Positions 34,251-42,945 of a stretch of DNA of 64,000 bases are shown here, piece by piece. The number at the start of each line of letters is the position of its first letter. Positions within the stretch are counted from its first letter, which is position 1. The DNA is from JBJHDF01 sp050486405 (lineage in GTDB: Bacteria > Pseudomonadota > Gammaproteobacteria > Pseudomonadales > Cellvibrionaceae), in assembly GCA_050486405.1 (NCBI GenBank), contig JBJHDF010000022.1, forward strand, positions 1-64,000. The letters are read 5' to 3'. The position numbers and the translations under genes are program-made. The notes below the pieces were generated by a model. That model had not been told where the DNA came from, searched no databases, and worked only from the letters and a program-made list of their open reading frames with translations.

Positions 34251-35300
34251 ATGCACTCACTTTCGCCCGACTACCTTGCCAGACTGCGCTTTGATACGCA
34301 GCAACTGGCAACATTGCGCGCTCTTGGGGAGTACCGGGGCAAGCAGCGCCTGTACGTCGCCCAGTCGCCAGAAGTACTGAGCGATCTGCGCCAGGTTGCT
34401 GTGGTCGAGTCCACCGAGTCATCAAACCGTCTCGAAGGGGTGGTGGTCGCAGCGGCCCGGCTGAAATCACTTGTGCTAAAGAATGCCGCGCCCAAAAGCC
34501 GCTCCGAGCAGGAGGTGGCCGGCTACCGCGATGCCCTGGCGCTGATCCATGAAAGCGGCGAACAGATGCCCTTCTCTGAGGGCACGGTGCTCCAGTTGCA
34601 CGGCATTCTGTACCGATACATGCCGCAGCCAGGTGGTCGCTGGAAATCCACTAACAACGACATTGTCGAACGCCACCCGGACGGCAGCTCGCGCATCCGC
34701 TTCCACCCGGTGGCCGCACACCTCACGCCCATGGCAATGACGGACCTGATCGCGCGCTATCGCATTGCGCTGGACCAGCATCTGGCCGACCCGCTGGTGT
34801 TGGCACCGCTGGCCATCCTCGACTTCCTGTGCATTCATCCCTTCCCGGACGGCAATGGCCGAATGGCTCGGCTACTCACGCTGCAACTGCTCTACCACTT
34901 CGACTACGCCGTGGGCCGCTTCATCAGTCTTGAACGCATCTTCGAGGAATCGAAAGAGAGCTATTACGAAACACTGGAAGCCAGCTCCCAGGGCTGGCAC
35001 GATGCCAGGCACGACATCGCACCTTGGCTCGACTACTTCTGGGGGGCCTTGCTGCGCGCCTACAAGGAATTCGAGGAACGGGTCGGCACCATCGAGCGCG
35101 GACGCGGGGCCAAGGGCGACCGGGTGCGCGCCGAAATCCTCAAGCGCAACCTGCCCTTCTCTATTTCCGAAATCGAAGATGCCTGCCCCGGTGTCAGCCG
35201 TGATATGGTTCGGCTGGTGCTGCGGACAATGAAGAGTGAAGGATTAATAATGCCCACAGGCAAAGGGCGGGGTGCCAAGTGGAATCTCGTCAATCGATAG
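34251..35300 (+). CDS. Fic family AMP-transferase-like protein
   Basis: A 349-residue cytoplasmic protein with a full Fic motif HPFPDGNGRMAR (196-207; catalytic His196), so NMP transfer to a protein hydroxyl is expected. An N-terminal inhibitory motif SNRLEG (58-63, Glu62) fits class II Fic proteins, which carry their own inhibitory helix. The C-terminal 90 residues look like a winged-helix domain (SISEIEDACPGVSRDMVRLVLRT), which could bind DNA and autoregulate. It is the first gene of the accessory island, 26 bp past an inverted-repeat control region. The target is unknown. Such Fic genes are common within restriction-modification and defence loci. Confidence 0.92.
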   Translation: MHSLSPDYLARLRFDTQQLATLRALGEYRGKQRLYVAQSPEVLSDLRQVAVVESTESSNRLEGVVVAAARLKSLVLKNAAPKSRSEQEVAGYRDALALIHESGEQMPFSEGTVLQLHGILYRYMPQPGGRWKSTNNDIVERHPDGSSRIRFHPVAAHLTPMAMTDLIARYRIALDQHLADPLVLAPLAILDFLCIHPFPDGNGRMARLLTLQLLYHFDYAVGRFISLERIFEESKESYYETLEASSQGWHDARHDIAPWLDYFWGALLRAYKEFEERVGTIERGRGAKGDRVRAEILKRNLPFSISEIEDACPGVSRDMVRLVLRTMKSEGLIMPTGKGRGAKWNLVNR

Positions 35301-35338
35301 TTCCAACACACAATTAGGATTAGCTAGCGGGTACAACG

Positions 35339-35368
35339 ATGCCCACATTGAACTGGATCGGCAAATAA
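35339..35368 (+). pseudogene. possible remnant of DNA methyltransferase start
   Basis: ATG at 35339 reads MPTLNWIGK, then TAA (35366-35368), then Ala-Val in the same frame. From memory, MPTLNWIGK followed by one residue and AV is the typical N-terminus of site-specific DNA methyltransferases of type III-like restriction-modification loci. The frame after the stop does not continue the family. I read it as a decayed 5' end left after deletion of the gene; a short leader peptide is the alternative. The recalled family match is not verified. Confidence 0.4.
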
Positions 35369-35431
35369 GCCGTTGAAGAGAGATTTGGTAGCTCATCGAC
35401 CACTCACACTCAACTGGAGCGACGACCGTAG

Positions 35432-37054
35432 ATGCCCATTGCCACGACCATACAGGCACCCACCTGGGTCAGCAGTGGAGCAGTGATCACTGGCGGTCTC
35501 GACCTGCTCGGATTGCGCCTGCCTGTCCAGTTCATTGGCGGTACACTGCTCGATGGTGTCACCACCGTGACGCCATCAGTGCGCTATCTGGCTTTCCGGG
35601 CCTGGCTGATCCACCGCTATGGCCAGAGCGGGCAACCGGATAGCTGGCAAAACTTTACCGACTTTGCTGCACGCATCGAATCAGCCTTGGTACTCGGCAA
35701 CCTTACCCAGGATCGCTCCATCGGCGGTCTCATCGGCGCCGATCAGGCACTGGTGCGCCTGGACGCGAATACGCCTCGCGTGGCGATCTCGGCCTTGGTC
35801 AAGTCGCCGGCATCTACCATCTACGCCGGCCCCTCGGATCAGCTCGGTATAACGAGATCGCGGGTAGACGCCGTTCCGGCACTGATCGCCGAGCGTGGCG
35901 TGCCGCTCGCCACGGCGCTTGATCGGACTCTATCGCGCGTTCCGCTCATTGAGCACCTGCTTTCAAAGCACGACCTTGCAGATGCAAGCATCGACGATCT
36001 GCGTGAACTGGGTGCCGTCGCTCGCATCGACCAGATCCCGGATGATGAGCGTGAACTGCTGATAGCTGCCATCGTTCCTGCGAAACCCCTCGCCAGCGAG
36101 CGTGCTCGCATCGGCACCTATGCGGCACTGCTGGCACTGGCGGCGCAACTAAAGGCCCGACCGACGGAAAGCGATTTGTTCGATGCGGCCTGCTCTATGG
36201 CTCGCTTCGGCGAGCCGATACTGGATCGGGTCGCGGACGGTTGGACCGGTTACTGCGTTCGAGATGCGATCGCAGTCACACAGGAAGCCGTAATGGCCGC
36301 CGTAATGGACGAAATCATGGCCAGTTCCGACAGTGGACTGACCGGCGTTGACCGGGATGTCATCGTTGCCGGGTTGATGGAGCGCGTTGAAGAGCATGAC
36401 TCTTCCCTGCGTGACTTGGGGCTGCTTAACAGCGGAGAATCCACAACGACGCTTGCATTCCGCGACCTGCAATCGCGCATTGACGAGCTACTGGCCGTTG
36501 GCAGCGTACAGTCGCACGGTGTCAACCGGTGGCCCCACACTCTGACCGAACCCGTTCTGTACAGGCGTGCATTGCGCTCGGGTGCCGGCGCGCTGACACT
36601 GGCTGTAGTCGCCTGGCTGGTGGCGGCACGGCGCGTGGGCGAAGGCGTGCGCGAGAATAGTCAGGAACACAGCAATCTCTCATATCAAGGATGGCGGCGC
36701 ATGGGTATGCGAGACGTCATTTTGCCCGAGCTGGAGCGACTCTACCGGGAAGATCGCTCCTTGCGTGAAGTGGCAGCAGAACTGGCCTACCGATCAGTAC
36801 AGCAGCACCTGCAGATCACCTGGTCGCGCCTGCAGGTTGATCTACGCCGCGATGTGGCATTGCTAACTGCCGAAGGCAACAAATGGTTCTCACGTGGCAA
36901 GGGTTTCAGCGGCGGGCGCACGGCATCGCGCCTTCAGCAGGCTTTGGGCTGGCTCACGCAACTACAGTTGATTGACGACGGTGGCATCACTGCGGACGGC
37001 GATATGGTACTTAGACGCAGTCTTGCCCTGCTTGCGGAAGGAGCCAGCGCATGA
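35432..37054 (+). CDS. unknown 540-residue island protein
   Basis: I do not recognise this protein. It is 540 residues, mostly alpha-helical by composition, with no signal peptide. The N-terminal part (about 1-110) contains TPSVRYLAFRAWLIHRYGQ and a GGLIGADQALVRLD segment. A strongly hydrophobic helix lies at about 383-400 (LTLAVVAWLVAAR); it may be buried rather than membrane-spanning. The C-terminal 150 residues are charged and helical. Its stop overlaps the start of the PLD gene (ATGA), so the products are probably made in fixed ratio and may act together. The N-terminal block recalls partner proteins beside PLD/helicase defence genes, but that link is a guess. Confidence 0.8.
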   Translation: MPIATTIQAPTWVSSGAVITGGLDLLGLRLPVQFIGGTLLDGVTTVTPSVRYLAFRAWLIHRYGQSGQPDSWQNFTDFAARIESALVLGNLTQDRSIGGLIGADQALVRLDANTPRVAISALVKSPASTIYAGPSDQLGITRSRVDAVPALIAERGVPLATALDRTLSRVPLIEHLLSKHDLADASIDDLRELGAVARIDQIPDDERELLIAAIVPAKPLASERARIGTYAALLALAAQLKARPTESDLFDAACSMARFGEPILDRVADGWTGYCVRDAIAVTQEAVMAAVMDEIMASSDSGLTGVDRDVIVAGLMERVEEHDSSLRDLGLLNSGESTTTLAFRDLQSRIDELLAVGSVQSHGVNRWPHTLTEPVLYRRALRSGAGALTLAVVAWLVAARRVGEGVRENSQEHSNLSYQGWRRMGMRDVILPELERLYREDRSLREVAAELAYRSVQQHLQITWSRLQVDLRRDVALLTAEGNKWFSRGKGFSGGRTASRLQQALGWLTQLQLIDDGGITADGDMVLRRSLALLAEGASA

Positions 37055-39690
37055 ACCCCCGGCTGTTCTGCCGCGAACGCTCGTATCACAAGGCATTGAT
37101 GCTGACCTACTCGTTCGACCCTGTCTTCTTCGAGCAGGTGATACTGCCGGACCTCTGGGCGGGCCGGTCGGGCGACATTCTCGTGCTTGGCGACGAGAAC
37201 CAGATCGCGGAGGCGACACAGGCCGCATCCGGTCAACTATGGCACCTCGGGAAGCAATACTTGCTGGCAGGCGCCAGACACACCGGTGCCTTCCACCCCA
37301 AAGTGTTGTTGCGACTCGGCCCAAAAGATGGCGTAATCATGCTGAGCAGTGGTAACGTCACCAGCTCGGGCTGGGGCGGCAATCAGGAGCTCGCCACCGC
37401 CTGGATGCTGGGTCCCGAGCATGCCGACAAAGGTGGTTGGCTCCATGGATTCCTCGATCATGTTCTGTCGTGGTGCGACGGCGAGATAGAGATGGATGCG
37501 GTGCGTCGCATGAAGGATGTTCCTTGGCTCAGCCTGACGCCTGCCGCATCGGACAATGCGCCCCCGATCCTCCATAGCTGGGAAGGCCTCGCCCTGGGCC
37601 CAGCACTCGCAGCGCGGTGGGCGGGCCGCCAGTTCGATGAGGTCAAGATTCTCACCGGCTCCACCGATGAAGCCGGCGCATTTCTTCGCTGGGCAAACGC
37701 CACGTTCGGCATAACGCGCGCAACCGTAGCCCTGACGCCATCCGCAGCCAGCCTCAAGCCTGAAAAGCTGGCAGATCTGCCACTTGAGTTGCGCGTGATT
37801 GTTGCTTCGACCGATCGGCCTTTGCACGCAAAGCTCTATTGGTTCGAGGGCGCGGACGGCCCGGCTGCCGTGATGGGATCGGCGAACTGCTCGGCGGCAG
37901 CCTGGTTGTTGCCGCCCAGTCAGGGCGGAAACATCGAAACAGTCGTTGTTTACGACACTCCGGGCAATGAGGAATTTGCCAACGCGTCGACGCCATTCAG
38001 TCTTCCCGCGCAGGCTCCGGCCGAAGTGCTCGTACCCAGGGCCGACCACGGTCACGATCGAAAAGCCAGCAAGAATGCCTTTGAGATTGCAAACCTGCAT
38101 TGGGACAGCTCGTCTCGTTCTTTGCGTGCTGAGATACGCCCAGCGCCGTCAGCTGATATGACAGTAGACCTCGTCATCGGCGCCACCCACCGGACGATGA
38201 CGCGTTCAGCGCACTCAAATGACGTCTGGCTATGTGAGCTTCCGGAAGGGATTGCAGCAGTAACGATGTTCGCGGCGGCACATGTCCGTTGTGGAGACAC
38301 ATGCTGGGTCACAGCAGCCCGGTGGGTCAATGATCTGTCGGCGCTGCAGCACGCCAGTCAATCCGCAAAACTTCTGGAGCCATTCAAAGGTCTGGAGCGC
38401 AGCGGTAGCTCGGCCGAGCAGAGGCAGATGCTGGATGAGCTCAACGAGGTTGCACAAGCGCTATTCAACGATGCAGCGTCTTTTCGAGACCCTGGCTTCG
38501 GGAGCAACCGACGGTACGAGCCCGAGAGCGACCAGCAGCCGGTGGCTCCAGTCAATCCGCATGATCTCATTTGTCATCTGGATGAGTCGCCGGTTAAGCT
38601 CCCGAATTTCGGCTCACCAAACTCCGCCAACTTGTCCCTGACTGGCATACTTTGCTTGTTGTTCGAGGCGGAAACTGATGCTGCAGGCTCCATAGCCGCG
38701 CAGGATGAGCAGCTAGATGAAGGCCAGTTTTCCGATGACGTCGAGGAACAGGAGGCTAAGAAAAAATCAGAGAAAGAACATGCTGAAAAGGGCGGTGAAC
38801 CAGTCGAAGCCCGCTTTCGTGAGCGCTTGGCGGCTCAAATGGAATCTGCCCTGAAAGAGTTGTCATCGTCAGCCTTTGCCGAGCGCTGCACAGCCACACA
38901 GATGGTTCAGGCTGTCTCGTTCCCACTGGCGGTAGCGCTGCGAGGCCAAAGGAGTGGCTGGGTTTCCGGCGAACTCGCTGAAAAATGGACCCTGGAGGTT
39001 TTCTCAATTCTGTTTCAGGGCACTGGTAAGAAGGTTCCCCTAGTGCGCGCGGTCGAGAAGCGATATGCTGATAGTGGACACCAGTCGACCTTTGGCGATG
39101 TCGTAGGCGACGGAACTCTCTGGTTGGTTCTGGTTGCCACACTGGGGAACGCAGATTGGCAAGGCGTCGGCACCGACGTGGATAAGGCGCTTGCGCTACG
39201 GGAGGTTTTTACCGCGCCGCAGCTGCTGACGTCCGCACAATCCAACCGCATCGCAGGTCTGCTCGGAAAGATACGCATTGAGGATGCCCAAGCCTACGTC
39301 ACTGAAATCGCGCCCAGGGTTAGCAGGTTGCTGAATGAGATTGAGAGCCTTCTCGCGCCGGTCTGGAATGCTGAGATGCGAGATCAAACGGATCGCTCGA
39401 TCACTCACAAAGTAGGCGACCTGCTCTGGCGGCAGAGTGTGGGGTGGGCCATCTGCCTGGCGGATACGGAAACCACGAGCGGTCAGGCGATCAAGGTGCG
39501 CCTCCGAGGTCGGGAGACGGGAGTGATGGTGGGCTACTACGTTAATGTGACCGAGCTAGCCAGCCATCGCCCCGACCTTGAACAACTTCTCAGCCAGCTT
39601 CGGGGGGCAGCTTCGCGCACTCTTGCAGTCAACCACGTTAAGACGCCGATCAACCGGCACGCGCCTCGCTCAGCCAGGTCTCCAGAATGA
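37051..39690 (+). CDS. PLD-family nuclease of accessory island
   Basis: An 879-residue protein with two phospholipase-D-type half-sites in its first 300 residues. The first is HPK (His82, Lys84) followed by SSGN (99-102); the second is HAK (His259, Lys261) followed by GSAN (276-279). Both halves are complete, so phosphodiesterase or nuclease activity is plausible. A charged Glu/Lys linker at about 550-595 separates a helical C-terminal region with no known domain. GGAAGGAG precedes the ATG, which overlaps the upstream gene's stop. The last 13 or so residues are encoded on the opposite strand of ruvX, suggesting the native end may have been changed on insertion. Role in phage or plasmid defence is inferred. 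Confidence 0.85.
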   Translation: MNPRLFCRERSYHKALMLTYSFDPVFFEQVILPDLWAGRSGDILVLGDENQIAEATQAASGQLWHLGKQYLLAGARHTGAFHPKVLLRLGPKDGVIMLSSGNVTSSGWGGNQELATAWMLGPEHADKGGWLHGFLDHVLSWCDGEIEMDAVRRMKDVPWLSLTPAASDNAPPILHSWEGLALGPALAARWAGRQFDEVKILTGSTDEAGAFLRWANATFGITRATVALTPSAASLKPEKLADLPLELRVIVASTDRPLHAKLYWFEGADGPAAVMGSANCSAAAWLLPPSQGGNIETVVVYDTPGNEEFANASTPFSLPAQAPAEVLVPRADHGHDRKASKNAFEIANLHWDSSSRSLRAEIRPAPSADMTVDLVIGATHRTMTRSAHSNDVWLCELPEGIAAVTMFAAAHVRCGDTCWVTAARWVNDLSALQHASQSAKLLEPFKGLERSGSSAEQRQMLDELNEVAQALFNDAASFRDPGFGSNRRYEPESDQQPVAPVNPHDLICHLDESPVKLPNFGSPNSANLSLTGILCLLFEAETDAAGSIAAQDEQLDEGQFSDDVEEQEAKKKSEKEHAEKGGEPVEARFRERLAAQMESALKELSSSAFAERCTATQMVQAVSFPLAVALRGQRSGWVSGELAEKWTLEVFSILFQGTGKKVPLVRAVEKRYADSGHQSTFGDVVGDGTLWLVLVATLGNADWQGVGTDVDKALALREVFTAPQLLTSAQSNRIAGLLGKIRIEDAQAYVTEIAPRVSRLLNEIESLLAPVWNAEMRDQTDRSITHKVGDLLWRQSVGWAICLADTETTSGQAIKVRLRGRETGVMVGYYVNVTELASHRPDLEQLLSQLRGAASRTLAVNHVKTPINRHAPRSARSPE

Positions 39691-40072
39691 TGCGCGCGGC
39701 GATGGAGTCCACCGGCTGCCGGCCGTAGTTTCGCTGTTCACCCCGGGCCATCACCTCGCCCTTGGCGGCAAAGCTCGACAGCCGTTCGTCCACCAGTTCC
39801 ACCGGCAGGCCGAAGCGCCCGTGCAGGCGCGCGGCGAATTTGCGCGCCCGCTCGCTCAGCTCACTTTCACTGTCGTCCATATTCAGCGGTAACCCCACCA
39901 GCAGGCGCTGTGGGCGCCACTCCTCCAGCAAGGCTGCCACTACAGCCCAGTTCGGCACGCCGTCGCGGGCCTTGAGCACTGGCAGGGGGCTGGCGGTGCC
40001 GGTAATGGTCTGGCCGCAGGCCACGCCGATATGGCGCAGCCCGTAGTCAAAGGCGAGCAGGGTTTCGGCCAT
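39650..40072 (-). CDS. ruvX: RuvX/YqgF resolvase-like nuclease
   Basis: A 140-residue RNase H-fold protein of the YqgF/RuvX family, linked to Holliday junction processing and 16S rRNA 5' maturation. LAFDYGLRHIGVA at the N-terminus, LLVGLPLNMD, VDERLSS and SIAARIILETWL at the C-terminus form the conserved acidic site. Length equals the family norm, so the gene is intact despite its 41-bp convergent overlap with the island PLD gene. It follows algH by 11 bp. Confidence 0.95.
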   Translation of the reverse strand: MAETLLAFDYGLRHIGVACGQTITGTASPLPVLKARDGVPNWAVVAALLEEWRPQRLLVGLPLNMDDSESELSERARKFAARLHGRFGLPVELVDERLSSFAAKGEVMARGEQRNYGRQPVDSIAARIILETWLSEARAG

Positions 40073-40083
40073 GGCGGTGCGGC

Positions 40084-40683
40084 CTAGGCGTGGCCGGCGG
40101 TGCTGGAGATGAGGTTGAGGTCGATGCCCAGGGGGCGGGCGGCGGCGGCCCAGCGCTGCTCCCAGGGGGTGTGGAACAGAATGGCCTTGTCGGCGGGTAC
40201 CGTGAGCCAGGCGTTGGCAGCCATTTCCTCTTCCAGTTGCCCGGCTTCCCAGCCGGCGTAGCCCAGCGCCACCAGGTAGTCTTTGGGGCCGCGGCCCTCG
40301 GCCATGGCTACCAGTATGTCCCTGGAGGCGGTCAGGGAAATGTCCGGTGACAGGGTCAGGGTGGACTCCCAGCGGGACTCGCTGGAGTGGAGCACGAAGC
40401 CTCGCTCTGGATGCACCGGTCCGCCGGCCAGTACCGGGGTGTCCGCCAGCCCCGCCGCGTCGTCGAGCTGCATCTGGGCAAAAATCTCACCCAGGGACAG
40501 ATTGATGGGGTTGGTCACCACCAGGCCCATGGCGCCAGCCGGGCCGTGTTCGCAGACGTAGGTGACGCTGTGGGCGAAGTGCGGATCGCGCAGTCCGGGC
40601 ATGGCAATCAGAAAGTGATTGCGCAGGCCTTCGGTAGTGGCCTCGGCGGCGGTGTTGTCGGCAGTAGGAATCTGGTTGGCCAT
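40084..40683 (-). CDS. algH: YqgE/AlgH family protein
   Basis: A 199-residue protein of the UPF0301 (YqgE/AlgH) family. Typical blocks are NHFLIAMPGLRDPHFAHSV, GAMGLVVTNP, GGPVHPERGFVLH and ALGYAGWEAGQLEEE. In Pseudomonas AlgH affects alginate and other virulence traits, but the biochemical role is open. It lies in the conserved gshB-tonB-algH-ruvX order, 71 bp after tonB. Confidence 0.95.
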   Translation of the reverse strand: MANQIPTADNTAAEATTEGLRNHFLIAMPGLRDPHFAHSVTYVCEHGPAGAMGLVVTNPINLSLGEIFAQMQLDDAAGLADTPVLAGGPVHPERGFVLHSSESRWESTLTLSPDISLTASRDILVAMAEGRGPKDYLVALGYAGWEAGQLEEEMAANAWLTVPADKAILFHTPWEQRWAAAARPLGIDLNLISSTAGHA

Positions 40684-40754
40684 GCTTTCAGTATTGGGGT
40701 GACGGCGCCGAAATACAACCCCCGCAGCGGGTCTGGCCGGCGCGAAAGCGGCCT

Positions 40755-41654
40755 TCAGCGGGAGGTGGTAAAGCCGGAAATTTCAAAGTTCCAGGTGCGG
40801 ATGATTTCCAGGCGGTCGTAGTTCTGCCGGATTTCCGGCGGGAAGGGGGCGAAGGGGGCGGCCAGGCGCACTATCTGCACCGCGGCCTCGTCGAGAACGC
40901 TCTGGCCGGAGGACTGGAGAATCTCCACCCGGTGGATGGTACCGTTGGGGTTCAGGGACACCAGCAGGCGCAGATGCCCCGTGATCTGCCGGCGCAGTGC
41001 CTCCTGGGGGTAGTTGTTGTTGCCCACCTGCTCCACCCGGGTGCTCCATTCGTGCAGATAGCGCGCATCTTCCGAGGCCTGTGTGGCCACCGAGGTCAGG
41101 CGATGAATGCGCGGTCGACGGGCGTATTCCTGGCGCTGCTGGTCCAGCCGGGCCTGGAGGCTGCGGATGTCGGCCATCAACTGGGTTTCTTCCATGGGCA
41201 CGCCGTCGCTTTGCTCCTCCTCGGGTTGTGGCTCCTCCGGGGTGAACAGGACAAGGTGGCTTTCGGCGGTGGTAGTCACCACCTGCTCGTCCCGGTGTTC
41301 CTGCCGGGTAGCGCTTTGCGGCTGGGGGACGGGGTTGACCTCCTGCACCCGGTTGTCGGCGAAATCCGCCACCTGGTCCGTGGTCAACTGCCTGGCGTCG
41401 TCCTCGGTACCGCTGGCCAGCTGGTTCTGCTGGGCGAGAAAATCCGCTTCCTCCGGCGCCTGGGGGGAGCTGTGGGTGGCCAGGGTGATTTCCAGGGTAG
41501 GTGCGAGATTGCCCGGCTCCGGGGATGAGAAAGTAACGCCGAACAGCACCAGGGCGTGCAGGGCCAGAGCCATAAACAGGGTGAAGCTCAGGCGGTCGCC
41601 GGGGTCGACACTGGCGCTGGTCAGGGGCGGAAATTCAGGGGTCTGCTGGCCCAT
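40755..41654 (-). CDS. tonB: TonB-like energy transducer
   Basis: A 299-residue protein with one N-terminal TM (about 22-43), a long Gln/Glu-rich periplasmic linker and a C-terminal TonB-type domain (about 215-299). That domain has the LNPNGTIHRVEILQSSGQ and DEAAVQIVRLAAPFAPFP signatures. It would pass proton-motive force to an outer-membrane partner. The position between gshB and algH matches the Pseudomonas gene linked to twitching motility rather than iron uptake. No exbB/exbD is adjacent. Confidence 0.9.
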   Translation of the reverse strand: MGQQTPEFPPLTSASVDPGDRLSFTLFMALALHALVLFGVTFSSPEPGNLAPTLEITLATHSSPQAPEEADFLAQQNQLASGTEDDARQLTTDQVADFADNRVQEVNPVPQPQSATRQEHRDEQVVTTTAESHLVLFTPEEPQPEEEQSDGVPMEETQLMADIRSLQARLDQQRQEYARRPRIHRLTSVATQASEDARYLHEWSTRVEQVGNNNYPQEALRRQITGHLRLLVSLNPNGTIHRVEILQSSGQSVLDEAAVQIVRLAAPFAPFPPEIRQNYDRLEIIRTWNFEISGFTTSR

Positions 41655-41663
41655 GCCTCTTCT

Positions 41664-42620
41664 CTACCGCTTCTGCTGCAGCCGATTGGCGATGGCGGTC
41701 ATCAGGGACGCGCCTATGTCCGTGCCTTCGGCCCGGTCGATTTCCCGCACACAGGTGGGGCTGGTGACGTTGATCTCCGTCAGGTAGTCGCCGATCACAT
41801 CCAATCCCACAAACAGCAGGCCCCGCCGTTTCAGTTCCGGCGCCACCTGGGCGACGATCCAGCGGTCCCGGTCGCTCAGCGGGCGGGTTACCCCCCGGCC
41901 GCCGGCGGCCAGATTGCCACGGGTTTCCCCCTCGGCGGGAATGCGGGCCAGGCAATAGGGGACCGGTTCGCCGTCTACCACCAGGATGCGCTTGTCGCCC
42001 TGGGTGATCTCGGGAATGAAACGCTGGGCGACGATGGTGCGCCGGCCGAAATCGGTGAGGGTCTCCAGAATCACTCCCAGATTGGGGTCTTCCGCCCGGC
42101 AGCGAAAGATGCCGCTGCCGCCCATGCCGTCCAGGGGTTTGAAAATCACATCACCGTGTTCGCGGTGAAAGCGCCGCAACTGGGCGTTGTTGCGGCTGAT
42201 CAGTTGTGGCGGGCAACACTGTGGAAAGCGGCTGCTGAACACCTTTTCGTTGCAGTCCCGCAGACTGCGGGGGTCGTTGACCACCAGGGCGCCCTGGGCC
42301 TGGGCCAGTTCGAGAATGTAGGTGCTGTAGATGTACTCGCTGTCGAAGGGCGGATCCTTGCGCATGAGGATCGCGTCCAGGTCGCCCAGGGCCAGATCGG
42401 TGGGATCGCCGAGTTGGTACCAGCCGTTGGGGTCGGCAGCCACGCGTAGTCCGCGGGCGGTGGCCCGGGACTGGCCGTCGGCTAGGTAAAGGTCCTTCTG
42501 CTCCATATAATGCAGCTCCCAACCCAGATTCTGGGCGGCCAGCAGCAGTGCCAGGGTGGTGTCCTTGTGGTAGTGGATGCCCGCTATGGGATCCATGATA
42601 ACGCCGAGTGCGAGGGTCAT
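41664..42620 (-). CDS. gshB: glutathione synthetase
   Basis: A 318-residue ATP-grasp enzyme that joins gamma-glutamylcysteine to glycine. Visible blocks are LGVIMDPIAGIHYHKDTT, DPPFDSEYIYSTYILE, KPLDGMGGSGIF and LTEINVTSPTCVREID. Start ATG 42618-42620 gives E. coli GshB length (316); the longer frame to 42680 is rejected. It is first in the minus-strand set gshB-tonB-algH-ruvX and divergent from the pil-chp operon. Confidence 0.97.
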   Translation of the reverse strand: MTLALGVIMDPIAGIHYHKDTTLALLLAAQNLGWELHYMEQKDLYLADGQSRATARGLRVAADPNGWYQLGDPTDLALGDLDAILMRKDPPFDSEYIYSTYILELAQAQGALVVNDPRSLRDCNEKVFSSRFPQCCPPQLISRNNAQLRRFHREHGDVIFKPLDGMGGSGIFRCRAEDPNLGVILETLTDFGRRTIVAQRFIPEITQGDKRILVVDGEPVPYCLARIPAEGETRGNLAAGGRGVTRPLSDRDRWIVAQVAPELKRRGLLFVGLDVIGDYLTEINVTSPTCVREIDRAEGTDIGASLMTAIANRLQQKR

Positions 42621-42945
42621 TTGGGTTCCGGGTCGTTCTGTATCGGGCGGTCGGGGCGCAAGAATTTGCCCAAGGGCCATCTGCCAGCTAAAGTAAGTCT
42701 AAAGGGAGATGAAAGCAAGGGAGCCGGGCACATATCCAGACGGTCTAAGGCTGTGGTGAATTCGACGGATTCCTTATATATTCAACTGGTTATAGATAAA
42801 CCTTAGAAATTGTGTTAAAAGTTGGCATGGGCATCCCTGTACCCTCGTCCGGTGTCGCTGGAGGGGTGCGGCGGCAGCTTCCCGAATTTGATGGTACGTC
42901 GCGCCCCAGGGCTGGCGACGATAATAACAGCGAAGGTCAGAGCGT
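42621..42945. other. gshB-pilG divergent intergenic region
   Basis: A 325-bp stretch without a gene. AT-rich sequence at about 42768-42815 contains several TATAAT-like words (for instance TATAGA near 42790 on the plus strand and TATAAG near 42778 on the minus strand), so promoters for both operons probably lie there. I found no pair with perfect spacing. The pilG leader would be about 130 nt. Confidence 0.4.
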
